Shown piece by piece: positions 35,084 through 47,500 of a DNA stretch of 64,000 bases (position 1 is its first letter; each line of letters starts with the position of its first letter). Position numbers and translations under genes: made by a program. The DNA lies in assembly GCF_036785885.1 (NCBI RefSeq), contig NC_092326.1, positions 38,154,287 through 38,218,286 of the forward strand. Direction: 5' to 3'. The stretch comes from Coffea arabica. Its lineage: Eukaryota > Streptophyta > Magnoliopsida > Gentianales > Rubiaceae. The notes under the pieces were generated by a model, which worked only from the letters and a program-made list of their open reading frames with translations, ran no database searches and had not been told where the DNA came from.

Positions 35084-37034
35084 ATTCCCATTTTTTGGGT
35101 GCAAGATCGGCAACCAAGACCAACCAAGACTCAATTTTTGACGCCCCAAGAATTAGAAATTCTGGGTTCTAATTTTTCTATTCTCCTCTCGCTTCTTACA
35201 TCCTACATCTTTCTTGCTAAAAAAAAAAATTGAAGGAAGCAAAAAAAAAAGACCGACCAAGAAGCTACTTACCTGCTCCTTGAAACAGCAGCAGAATGGC
35301 AGCAACATCTCAACTAAAGCATTTCCAACCAACAAATGTTGCATTAGTTGATATCATATTCTGATGAGTTTAGTTTAATAACTGAACTTTGTAATTGACG
35401 TTGGACCAACGATGTGGTCGTAGGTCACTTCCCTGCCTATCTCTACAACAAGAAGTATGATTTGTGATCCAAGTATCCAACCTCGATTTGGTCAGACGGA
35501 CATTACAAGTTCAACAACTTCTGACTTAACCTTTCTGACTTTGAATGCATGACGCAGAAGTGAATTCTTGTTTATTTTGGATTGCCTAGTCTTCATGCAC
35601 CCCAAAGTACAATTCATTTTCACTATGCATTTCTTGAACCAAAATAGTAGTACTGCAAATAATCTGCTAGTACAGTTGGATATTTGTTCAATTTTTGCAT
35701 GTCATGATGACCATACGTGCTTGATTTTGATTTTTGGTTAGTACCTATTATGGCTGAGACAGAATAATAAACCGTTGAAGGAGGATTTTAAGCTCATGGG
35801 AAGTTATTTTTATGCACTCTCTATGTAATTAAGAAAAAGGGAAAATATTACCAAAATCCGTGCTCGAGATTGTGTTTTTTTTTTGTCGCATTTTCTACGA
35901 ATTTTTGCAATTTGATATGAAAAGTTTATTAGTTTGGTTTAGAATTGGGAATCTTACTAGCCTAAAACCATGATAAACAAAAATAATTTTTTTTAACCTT
36001 TTATTGCAAATCAAAAAAAAAAGAAGCAACTCTTTTATTAATGGTGTAAAGAAAAGTTTCTCTACAATATGAGTTTTATAAAAAAAAAAATGTTATTCTC
36101 TTAATAATTTCTCCACAAACCAAGTACATATAAGAAAGTACATTTGTGGAAACACCACATACGTACGTGCTACAACTTCTACTCTTAACAAAAAGAGTCC
36201 ATACGCTTTCAATCATAAAGCATCTTTTTGCGTGTGTATCATTAGTAAGAATTCCAATAAGAACACACAAATGCCATTGGCCCCATTCCAAACTCATAGT
36301 TGGATTGGAGGAAAAGATGGAACCAATGAAGCTACATGCACCATGATTCATGGAACTCTTGTGTTTCTTCTCCATGCACGAATCTTTCTTGTCCATTTTC
36401 GTGGGCGCAGTACATAAAAATTATCTGAAATAATACTGTAACACTTTTTATAATATAATATATATATGAAATAAAAAAATGATTAAAAATTACGTTTATG
36501 ATATAAACGTAAACAGTACAAAATTTTAACATATTTTTAGGACCCACTTGGGTCATATTCTACTTTTGTCCCTTCAATCAGTGGAAACAAAGTCATCTTT
36601 CCAATTAGGAATCCCTGCAAGCAAAATGGCTTTGCATTATGAAATTGGCCACGCAATTACGTTGTCATGTCGTTGCCGCAATAATGTCCATTTTCTTGGC
36701 CCTTTGGCTTTTCAAGCCAAGAAAAAGCGTTGCAGCCCGCTTTTTAATGGATAAGTGGAGATTTTGTGAACGTAAGAAGGTTAAAATTACCGATTGCTTC
36801 ATCCACAAGGACCTCAACATCCTCAAATGATTTTCCCTAGTTCATTTTGCTATTTTTGTTTGTGTCTTTTATTTTTGCTGTTCTGCCTCTTTTTTATTAT
36901 TACTAGTGGGAAAGACGCACACAATGCGTGTGCACGTTAAGAAATCTTAAAGGAAAAAGATACTAATTTGTTGGTGATTATTTAAAATTTTATCAAGTTT
37001 TATAAATAGGTGAGTACTTTTTATTTTTTGTTTT

Positions 37035-37211
37035 TGAAAAGAGAGGAAATTATTGGTGCTTTAAAAAAATTTTGAAGTGTGTAAATTTTTTGATATTTTA
37101 AAGTGTGTGATTTACAAATTTTGAGAAATTTTTTGAGATTATTGTAACTAAAATTATTAAAAAAACTTGTAACCGATAAATTCGATCAAAAACTTATTTG
37201 CCAAACAGGCT
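37035..37211. mobile_element. TIR element, truncated (copy D)
   Basis: The right end is intact (CAAAAACTTATTTGCCAAAC), preceded by the family interior (GAAGTGTG, AGAAATTTTTTGAGATTA). The left terminal repeat is missing or too diverged to see. Same family as the copies at 771, 10675, 13069, 51570 and 56195. Confidence 0.6.
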
Positions 37212-37976
37212 TGTAGTTGTAAAAACGGTTGTAAAAGTGGGGGCGAGTATGCATGGCAACAACTACTTAAAGCTGCGGTATGGAAGATAAGTTGTAATGT
37301 AGTTGTAGAGTGTTCCGTCATGCAAGGATAAAATTAGACTACAAAATGTTGGCAAAATTTTTTTAACAGCAAACCCTAGTACTCGTGCACTATATATAGG
37401 AAGATTTTGAAAGGTAATAAATTGTGTAAATACGATGAACCAATCTGCTCGACACTCAAATCGAACCTGGTTTGATAAAAGCTTATTCGAACTTGATTTG
37501 CCTATTAGTCAAACCAAATTTGAACAAGATTTTATGCTTGATAATATTCAATCTTGTAAAAAAAAAATAATAATCATTCAAGTTTAGTTTGACAAATAAA
37601 CAAGTCAAATTTAAATAAAATTTTAAAATCATTAAAATGATCAAACAAACTTAACTGTGTTCGGTTTGATTAGACTCATTTTTAACCCTACAACTACCCT
37701 GCAATATGAAATTTATGAGAAGCCTCGAGGCAAAACTTCCAATAATTGACATATAATACTTCTCTACAACGTCAGATAATTAATATTTATTAAATTTATT
37801 TCTAAAAAGCCATTACATTAAGAAAATTTCTCCAAATTTTAAAGCATTACGTCTCTTTAGAGTGATAAATCAGACAACTTCAGTAAGATAATTCAAAATT
37901 TTAAAATAAATAATTTTGTCCTATTACGTGCACAACAATACGAAAACATCTCAAATGATTTCTTTTAAGTTATAAG

Positions 37977-38122
37977 GCCTTGTTTAGATTGCTATTTTCT
38001 ACCAAAAAAATTATTTATTTTTTGTGAACATATTTTTCAATTAATTTTTTACTTTACATATATTAAATTGTTATAGAATATATTTTTATAAAAATTCCTA
38101 AAATTAGCAATTCAAACAGGCT
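37977..38122. mobile_element. MITE, about 146 bp
   Basis: Left end GGCCTTGTTTAGATTGCTAT and right end AGCAATTCAAACAGGC are inverted partners around an A+T-rich centre. Relatives lie at about 40721-40852 and 50738-50875 with the same termini and layout. Confidence 0.65.
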
Positions 38123-38507
38123 CCAATTTTGGGAGTTTTATAATAGCGAATAGATGATATATTTTATATACAGCGGATTGGAAGAAAGGGGATGAGTTAG
38201 GTGACATGGAGCAAAGAAGTTTACGTGAGAGATTCAAATTTGAGACCTCCTATTTACTATATATATATATATATATGTATTACATGGTGGTTTGAAACAA
38301 GTCCACCTAACCTTAAGAAATTAAGACAGCCCAACTAATGGAGAGAAATTGTCTTAATTTTAGGTTCACCCACTCCGAAAGAGAAATGGAAAGGTTGCAC
38401 ATATCCTACACAATCTACAGTGCTTTTTTTAAAATTTTATATTCATGGTACAAGTCAGTAAGCATCAGGTCCAACCCGCTGCAAATGTAAAATACTAGAG
38501 AAGAAAG

Positions 38508-38893
38508 CGCAACGGATCTTCTGTCTCACATTCTGTGCCACATTCTATCCCACTTTTTATTATATTGCTATTTCTCCTTCATAAATATCATGTTTTAATT
38601 CTTTTTTGTTTTCTTAAGATCCAATAACTATTAATTGAGTAATACACAAAATTTAATAAATTCAAAAAATTAAAATGCATAAAAAATGAGATTTTTTACG
38701 AATTTTCTGTTGTATTTTTTAATTTTCTTTTATATATTGCTTTTTTGAAGCTGTTGTATTTATTTTGTACTGAATTAATAGTTATTGGATTTTAAAAAAA
38801 TAAAAAAGAATTAAAATATAATGTTTATGAAGGAGAAATAATAATATAATAAAAAAAAAATGGCATAAAATGTGGTATAGAAGATCCGTTACG
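38508..38893. mobile_element. Mutator-like MITE with long TIRs and 9-bp target duplication (copy 1)
   Basis: 386 bp, starting CGCAACGGATCTTCTG and ending with the inverted CCGTTACG. The arms are complementary over roughly 150 bp. It is flanked on both sides by AGAAGAAAG (38499-38507 and 38894-38902), a perfect 9-bp direct repeat as made by Mutator-like transposases. The loop is in opposite orientation to the copy at 59540-59933. No coding capacity. Confidence 0.88.
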
Positions 38894-40233
38894 AGAAGAA
38901 AGTCCCTTTGTAGGATAGCGAACAATTAATGTCAGTGGGTCAAATGAACGTTTGTCGGACGTCTGCCGCGTCTGCGACAGCCTACACGTCAAAGTCTAGA
39001 AGGAAATACGCTGTTACACAAAATGCCATTGTTCCCAAAATACCCTCTCCCGGATGTCTTTCGGGATGACCAGGAATAAGTGAAAAGGTAAAAGCTGGAT
39101 ACTTTTAAGGTCAAATGATTATTTTTAATGTTTTCTTTAATTTTTAAAGACACGTTTATGTAGAGTAATTTACCATTTAAAAATTCAAAAAAAATGGAAA
39201 GATGTTTTGTCTTGAATTGTTTTTCTACCGCGGTAAATCGATGTAAGGATTGTATTGGTAAAGTATCAGTAAGAACCCTGTAAAAGATATATGTTTTTGA
39301 GAATATATTATGCTCCGTGATAGTAAATAGTAACTGAAGTCAAATTCATCCAAAATTTTATTTAGCTAAAAAAAAAAAACACAATGTACAACTAGAATTA
39401 ATTCCACGTTTTATTCATTTTTCAACTAAACTTTAAAGAAGTACACTAAAAACTCATGGCAACAACATTGGAAACAAAAATTATACGTTAGAAAACTACA
39501 GTAACTTTTGTTTAGGGAAGTGGAAATAGGTGCTGGAAAAATATTTTAGTCCTCCTCGAGATCTTGACAAAGATATTAGCTAGTTGGCATTCTTGTTGGA
39601 TTCTCAAACACTTCCCTTTCCCTTCTTCAAGTGTTATATTTTTAAAAATATAAGATTAATTAGTAAAAATAAAAAATACAAAAAAGGTAGGCAAAATTAA
39701 ATAGAAAAAATATATAAATATAAGAGAGAATAATAATTATTAGTATGTGTAAATATATAGTAGAATAGGTGAGTACTATCCAAAAAAAAAAAGGACATCT
39801 TATACTAAAATTTGTTAATTGGACAAAATCATGGAAGATGATGTATAGAAAGGGTGGCTTGTTATCTTAGATAATATACGAGACAAAACACTGAGAGAGA
39901 GCACATGAGCCACGTGAAATGAAAAGATAGCCAGGAATGTTGAATTGATAATACCGCAACTTGAATTTTTATATATTTGTCGTGTTTTGGACAATTGTTT
40001 GAGTCAATTTCAAAGGCATTGGCCCCTTTTCTTTTTGAATTTTTTCAATGAAAAAAAATGGGAATTCATCGTTAAAGTATCACTAGAGTATTAATAATAA
40101 TAATATATTTCAGCGTAAATCAGAAAATTACACGTTTTTATAGCAAAAGAATAGGCGACTGGGGCTTTATCAATCTTAAATCAAATTATTAATAGAATTG
40201 AATTCTAGAAAGAATTTGACAAAAACCTAAAAC

Positions 40234-40378
40234 GGTTGTGTTTGGATTGCATTTTTCGTCACTTTTCATGAAAAAAATACTGTAGCGATTTGATATATGT
40301 GAGGGAAAAAGGTGATAAGGAAATGTGATCACGAAAAACGACAATATTTTTTGACGGAAACAAACAATCCAAACAAGA
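40234..40378. mobile_element. MITE, about 145 bp
   Basis: GGTTGTGTTTGGATTGCATT at the left and ACAATCCAAACAAG at the right are inverted. The interior ACTGTAGCGATTTGATATAT and AAATGTGATCACGAAAAACG is shared with the element at 29344-29492. Confidence 0.7.
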
Positions 40379-40720
40379 TGTTAGCAAATCATTATAGATT
40401 ATATAAGGGCTTAAGTTTCTAATAACCAAAATGAAAGTATTTGACAAAGTTTTAGTATGATAGCAGGAGTATTATCATTCCTGTATGGCATTTTCCACAA
40501 CCGGCCACTGTTAGTTTCAACAACTGTATGCCAAATGGTTCCTATTAACTCTTCCTAAATAGCCAACTTATCTTAGCCAAATTGGACACAAAAAGGATTT
40601 AAAATCTTTCTTTGAATTGTACGTTGGGAGTTCCGATCTCGTGTCATATAGTTAAAAAAAAATTTAAAGATGGATTTGTCTTCTCTCTAACATCTAATGT
40701 TGCTGATCGATTTAAAATAT

Positions 40721-40852
40721 TGTCTGGATTGCAGATTTTTAAGCAAAATTTTTATTTTTTTTATAAATATATTTTTATTTCATATACATCAAATATATAT
40801 ATATATTTTAAAAAATTCTGCAAAAAATAATAAATAATTCAAACAGGACTTG
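40721..40852. mobile_element. MITE related to 37977-38122
   Basis: Left TGTCTGGATTGCAGATTTTT and right AATTCAAACAGGA are inverted partners around an A+T-rich core containing a TATA repeat. More diverged than its relatives, so the borders are approximate. Confidence 0.5.
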
Positions 40853-41239
40853 AAGATCTTTCTGGCTCGCAATCTTGTATCTCCAGTTTATGATTGAAAA
40901 AATAACTTGAATTCCCAAACTTTTTGAACCAATTGATGACAACTTTACAAGGACAATTAAAGGCACAAATCTTACTCAAAACCTGAAAATCAGCAGACAT
41001 AATGACTTTGATAAAGTAATCAACTAACTAATCACCCAACCATAAATGCACCAAAGCTCAAAACACGTCCACCAATCCACAAATTTGGTAACCCAATCCA
41101 TTCTTCAAAACTCAAGTAATAAAACCCTCAACTCCAAACTCTCAAAAACATCAAAATCACTCACTAAATGCAACAATAATCTTCATATCATTTGTTGTTT
41201 TTCTCTTAAAATTGCTCCATCTCAAATCTTAAATCCCCG

Positions 41240-41259
41240 CCCCCCCCCCCCCCCCCCCC
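41240..41259 (+). repeat. Run of 20 C
   Basis: Uninterrupted C20, preceded by CCCCG. Such a tract could form an i-motif/G-quadruplex, or may partly be an assembly length error. The proline-rich frame through it is not a gene. Confidence 0.9.
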
Positions 41260-41590
41260 ACACAGCAAAAAAAAAAAAGGTCTTGTGTAGTACAGCCCTA
41301 CCAAAACCATGCAGTACAAATCCCTAAACCGTGAATTCGTTCATCTCCAAGCCCTTTTTCGTCCATCCATAAAATTTCTCTCTCCTTTTACTTGAACTTA
41401 CAAATTCGTTGTCTCTCCCAATTCGCCTCTCCCGTTCTCCCTCCACACACAGTTTTTACATTCGCTCGCTCTCTCTCTCTACTGAAAAATTGTGTCTATA
41501 TATATATATATATACAGATATACAACTATTTAACAAATATATAATATATAATTATCTCTTTTTTCCTTGCTTTTATTTTCTGGAATATAT

Positions 41591-44500
41591 ATGGCGCCGG
41601 GTACGAGGAACCTACAGCTAACGGCGGTGAGAGCAGCGTCGACGGAGGATGACGCCGGGGCCGGGGAGGAGGTGAGGCTGCTGGAAGAATATTTGGAGGA
41701 GGAAGTTATTAATTCCTCGAAAATACCGGCGAATTTGAGAAGAATTCAGGTGAGAGTTACGGGGATGACGTGTGCTGCTTGCTCCAATTCCGTTGAAGCT
41801 GCTCTTTCTGGACTGGATGGCGTTGTTAAAGCCTCTGTTGCCTTACTCCAGAATAAAGCTGACGTCGTCTTTGATCCTAGCTTGGTCAAGGTGAAGTCTT
41901 CATTCTTTCGTGACTTTTCTGTTGAGTGCTTTGAAAATTTTTTGCTGATAATTTCACTGAAATCGTGGTTGATTTGTTGAATTTTAGCTGGAATTAATAG
42001 GATACTTCATACTAGCTTGTTTGGATCTTTGAAGTAAAATTTTGAGACTTGGAACATGATGGAAGTTGCTCCTCCATTTTTTACTTCCTATAGAAATTTT
42101 AAACTTTCTGCTGATCTTCCCTTGCATCTTTTTTTTTTTCCCATTTTTGGAGTGTTAACTATGGTAGTTATTTTGAAGAAGTGTGCAAACAGAAATTTAT
42201 TTTTCCTTTTAGTTTTTATTGATTGTAAATGACTGATTCGAAGTGTAGTAGGAAATGTTAAGTCTGCAAATGAAAATGGAAAGGATAGAACGGATGAAGC
42301 TTTCACTATGTCTTAAAGGTTTTGGCTTTGCATTTCGGAAGAGGTTATCATGTAGTTCAAAAAGTGTCAATATGTTCATCATTAAACATAATGCTAAGTG
42401 ATTAATCTACTTAAATGTGGAATTTTATCATGGAATCACCATTGGCAATATTAAACCCTTAGAATTGCAGTGAGATTTTTTTTTCTTGTACGATTCTCTA
42501 GCTTAGCTGCACTACCTGGAAGAATTGTTTGATTGGTGCTTATATAGCTTGGCTGCAATACGGGGAGCGATTGCATGATTGCTGGTAATGATATTAATAG
42601 TTTGAACTGTCATTCTGCTTTTAGGATGTAAAAGGCATCAAAAGTGTAGTAAATTTTCTATAGATGTTGTTTATCAATTTCGTATTGGTATGGAACTCTG
42701 TCTTTTTATCTAGGTGGAAGTATATTTACCATTGGCCAGATTTGTTGGTCTCAGTTCTTTGGATCCTTTACCATCCCCATATATTTTGCTTAGCTCGTTA
42801 CTTGCCCTAATATTGGTTAATGTAAAACTGCTCAAGTAGCATTAAAATCATTGGAACCTGGGTTCTCATTTTCTTCCAGGATGAAGACATTAAAAATGCT
42901 GTAGAAGATGCTGGTTTTGAGGCTGAAATTATTCCTGAACCAAGTACATCCCATGCAAAGCCAAATGGGACATTAACAGGGCAATTTACAATTGGAGGTA
43001 TGACATGTGCAGCCTGTGTAAATTCTGTTGAGGGTATATTAAGAACACTTCCAGGGGTTAAAAGGGCAGTAGTTGCTTTGGCAACTTCTCTTGGAGAGGT
43101 GGAATATGATCCGACCATAGTCAGTAAGGATGATATAGTCAATGCTATTGAAGATGCTGGCTTTGAGGCTTCATTTGTACAGAGCTATGAGCAAGATAAA
43201 ATCATACTTGGCGTTCTAGGTGTATCAAGTGAGCTGGATGTACAACAATTAGAAGAAATACTTTGTAATTTGAAGGGAGTGAGACAGTTCCATTTTGACC
43301 GGATATTGAAAGAAGTAGAGATCGTGTTTGATCCTGAGGTCCTCGGTTCAAGGTCATTGGTTGATGCAATTGAAGGAGAAAGCAGTGCGAAACTAAAGTT
43401 AGTTGTCAAGAACCCTTACACAAGAATGGCATCAAAAGATCTACAAGAATCATCAGATATGCTTAAGCTTTTTGCTGCTAGCTTCTTTCTCAGTGTGAGT
43501 TGGCTCCTTAACCTGTTTTTCACCTTTTAACATTGCTGGGAGTATGAAAATTAATGCTTGGGCTTTACAACAGTATATATTATAGTATGCTGAATCAGTT
43601 ACTTATTGGTTCTTTAATCTTTAATTTTGTAATGTATTTTGAGTTTGAGGGATACTGGAATGGTGGTAATGTAAACTTGTGGGTTATGCTAAGGATCTGT
43701 TAAGCTAGAATAGTTTTGAAGAGAGTGTACTTCAATTGTGTTTCATACAAGCATACACCTTTGACAGAAAATTATTTTTGTTGCTGAGATTCAGTTGCTA
43801 TTTTGTTTGTAGGTAGAGTGGCTAATAGATTTTGTTATGTTACAGAACACTTAAATCACGCGTACACCAATGATCTATTGTGCTCAAGAACTGGCTTTTT
43901 GAGTATAGACTATTGAAGTTAGAGACATTTTTCTCTATTAGCAACTTCGGATTATTTTCTATGTAAGCTATCTATGTACTTTTAGCATATCTTGAAACAT
44001 GATGGAGTGTTTTCATCATTACAGAGAAAAGTGCAACTTTGTGGCTACTTCCATTGTGTGCTAAATAGTTTCTGTATGTTTTGCATGCACACCTTCGCTT
44101 CCAGCAGTCATTTGGTTAACTCTTTGTCAATTACACCAGGTTCCTGTTATTTTCATGCGATTAGTTTGTCCTCATATTCCAATCTTGTATTCTCTACTAC
44201 TTCGACGATGTGGCCCCTTCCAAATGGGTGATTGGCTGAAGTGGGCTTTGGTAACTATTGTTCAGTTTGTTATTGGTAAGCGCTTCTATGTTGCTGCTGG
44301 CAGAGCACTCCGAAATGGATCAACAAACATGGATGTCTTGGTTGCATTAGGAACTTCAGCTTCATACTTTTACTCTGTATATGCACTATTATACGGTGCA
44401 GTGACTGGGTTTTGGTCTCCCACTTACTTTGAAACAAGTGCCATGCTGATAACCTTCGTCCTTCTGGGCAAGTACTTAGAGACTGTCGCAAAGGGAAAGA

Positions 44501-47500
44501 CTTCAGATGCTATCAAAAAGCTGGTGGAACTCGCACCAGCAACGGCTACATTGCTTCTTAAAGATAAAGGTACATTGTTGTAAATGCAATAGGCAAACTT
44601 TGTAGGGACGAATTTTTTGCTATATGCTTGAAATTGCAGTTTTTTTTTAATAGACAAAAGATTGATGTAATAATTTCCACTAAGTGGGGAAGATGAACAG
44701 CTGATAAGTATATAATACTTTCTTTCTCAGAGGGAAAGATTGTAGGAGAAAGACAGATTGATGCTTTGCTTATACAGCCCGGTGATGTATTAAAAGTACT
44801 TCCTGGTGCAAAGGTTCCTGTTGATGGTGTGGTTGCATGGGGTTCAAGCCATGTCAACGAGAGTATGGTTACGGGGGAATCTGCTTCTGTTTTCAAAGAA
44901 GTGAATTCATCAGTCATTGGAGGTACAATAAACTTGCATGGTTTGCTTCACATACGGGCCATGAAAGTAGGATCTAACACTGTCTTGAGCCAGATTATAT
45001 CTCTGGTTGAGACTGCACAGATGTCAAAAGCTCCCATTCAAAAATTTGCTGACTACGTAAGTATCATCCTTTCCATTCAATCACGTTTTGCTTTATGTTT
45101 CCTGGCTTCTGGTTTCTGTGGGTTTAATTCTTTGAATGTGTTTGCCTTTGCACTTCTGCCCTTATTTTTTGTATATTAATATTGATTTGAAATGCCCAAC
45201 CAATATGTTCAGCTACTTAGGTTATCAAACTTTATTTGTTGCTTGTTCTGTTGTCACTTTTCGTGCAGTGAACCTGATTTATCCAGCTTTTTTAGCAGTT
45301 TTTCTTTCTACTTAATTTGGGTTGTAGAACCAGTCATGTTAAAAGAAAAGGAGAGAAAGAGATTCACTTACATCTCAGGAAGGATTATCTCTGGAGCGTA
45401 ATTACTTATAAAAAAGAAAACAAGAAAAAAGGACAGTGCTGAAGTAATAGTGGGACACTAGAAAGCAGTAAAGGTGCAATTAGCTAACAATAAGCTGAAT
45501 GTCAGAATGATTTCAGGGTTGAAGAAAATAAAGTTCTTTGACTTTGTACTAAATGCAAATCCCTTCTAATTTGGCAGTGCAATAGTCAGAAGAGATTATG
45601 TTGTCCATAGCAAGTGGTTTGTTCTATGGTTGGTAGAGTTTCTTTTAGACTTTTTGCAATACTTGATAAACAGATATATCGGGCTAAGTAGTCAATCTTT
45701 AATCCATTTGATAGCCCAGTAGCCAGGGGAGGGCTCTTAGGGTTCTCCCTGCTGCCAAGTTCAGGGTTCGAATCCTGGGTTTGGCAGTTGTGTGTGGGGA
45801 GGCGTGGGAGGTCAAAAAAAATCCATTTGATAGGCCACAGCAACAGATTTTCTTACGGTTTTCTAGATTTTCTTGCATGAATTAAAATACTTCTCTACAG
45901 TTATGGACTTGTTCAAGGTACTTTCTGCCACATTGAGGTACTTTCTGCCACATTGAGGTTATCATTTATGGAAACTTACTCTGAAACCATTCACAAAATA
46001 GAGGAAATTGGAACACATGGATTGCTTTCTGATAGATGCTAATGGTGGATACATGATTCACCTTGTATTTACAAGTAACACAACGGAAATTAGAGTAGCC
46101 CAGTTAATTGAATGTCACAAAATCATGAAGCTTTCTGTACCATTTTCTATGCCTTTCTTTATTATGTTTTATACCTAATCCTGATCTTTCTTACTTTGGG
46201 TAATTTTGTGCCTTACAGATTGCTAGTGTTTTCGTCCCTACAGTTGTTTCTATGGCATTTGTGACATTATTATGTTGGTGAGTAATAATGTTACTATTTG
46301 GGGTGTTACTATGTCAGTTGTTGAAAATGCAGCTAATACCCTAGGAGATGTTGTATGGTTGAAGCTCTAATTTCTTTTCTTTTATTGTAGGTACTTTGCT
46401 GGGGTTCTTGGCGCCTACCCTGAAGCATGGTTACCAGAAAATGGAAGTCACTTTGTTTTTGCGCTCATGTTTGCCATATCAGTTGTTGTAATAGCATGTC
46501 CATGCGCACTTGGCTTGGCGACTCCAACTGCTGTTATGGTTTCAACGGGTGTTGGAGCTTCTAACGGAGTGCTAATAAAAGGAGGTGATGCACTGGAGAG
46601 GGCACAGAAGATTAAGTATGTGATTTTTGATAAGACAGGCACCTTAACCCAAGGAAAAGCCACAGTTACTGACGCAAAAGTTTTCACGGGAATGGATCGT
46701 GGCCAATTTCTCACTTTGGTAGCTTCTGCAGAGGTAGCTATGTCTCTAGTGGCTATTTAGCTGCTTATTTTTTGTGTTATGTCTTAATACTCTGAATGCT
46801 GGATAGCTTAAAAAAGTGAATTAGGCAAGTATTAGGGTAAGCAAAAAAACTGCTCAGCTTGGATAACTTAATTTTATCACCAGAAGAATTTCCAGCTGTC
46901 TACTACCTCCTCTACCTTGCCTTCAGAGCATTGGATATTTTCCTGTGTGCTATTTCTGTGTGTGGGGTCTTGTGTCTGTATGTGTATGTGTGAAAGAGAC
47001 AGAGATGGATGGATAGATAGATAGATATCAGAAAGGGGCTGTAGAATGGCTGTTTGTCATATTTTTGCTTCTGGACACAAATACATATTTTTTCTGTATG
47101 GTCATTGAGAATAGAGTGCAAAATTGGTAGCTGTTGCTGAACAATGTCTCTGAAAGGGACTTCTTTGTGTTTTACTTTTGGCCTAGGCTAGCAGCGAACA
47201 CCCATTGGGCAAAGCAGTTTTGGAGTATGCACGCCATTTCCATTTCTTTGATCAATCTTCTGGTGCTACAAAGGATGGCAAAAACTACAGCATTGAGACA
47301 ATGTACCCTGGCTGGCTTCTTGATGTTTCAGATTTTTCTGCAGTGCCTGGAAAAGGTGTAAAGTGCTTTACAGATGGAAAACAGGTTCTGGTGAGTTTCT
47401 TATTTCATTGATGAGGATTTTGTGTATCTAAAGAAAGAGATGTTAGGAAGTTGGTCAAGAGGAAATGAAATTTAATTTTTGTGACTTTTATTTATCTGCT

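Larger units (their letters stand above)
35084..41590. other. Long intergenic region upstream of the copper ATPase
   Basis: No gene recognised in 6.5 kb. Elements listed separately: TIR element fragment 37035-37211, MITEs 37977-38122, 40234-40378 and 40721-40852, Mutator-like MITE 38508-38893. A further A+T-rich MITE-like segment lies near 36410-36540. A run of 20 C (41240-41259) precedes the gene by 330 bp. The last 150 bp hold CT repeats (about 41470-41481) and a TA repeat (about 41499-41513), typical of a plant leader or core promoter. Confidence 0.55.

Noticed and set aside
34871-35149. 92-codon minus-strand frame
   Set aside because: Lies in a SINE and its A tail.
41046-41327. Proline-rich frame through the C run
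   Set aside because: Low-complexity artefact in the HMA7 upstream region.
45765-45775. tRNA gene suggested by a perfect box B
   Set aside because: No cloverleaf or anticodon arm; flanking target duplication and A tail identify a SINE. The same reasoning applies at 8346 and 34967.
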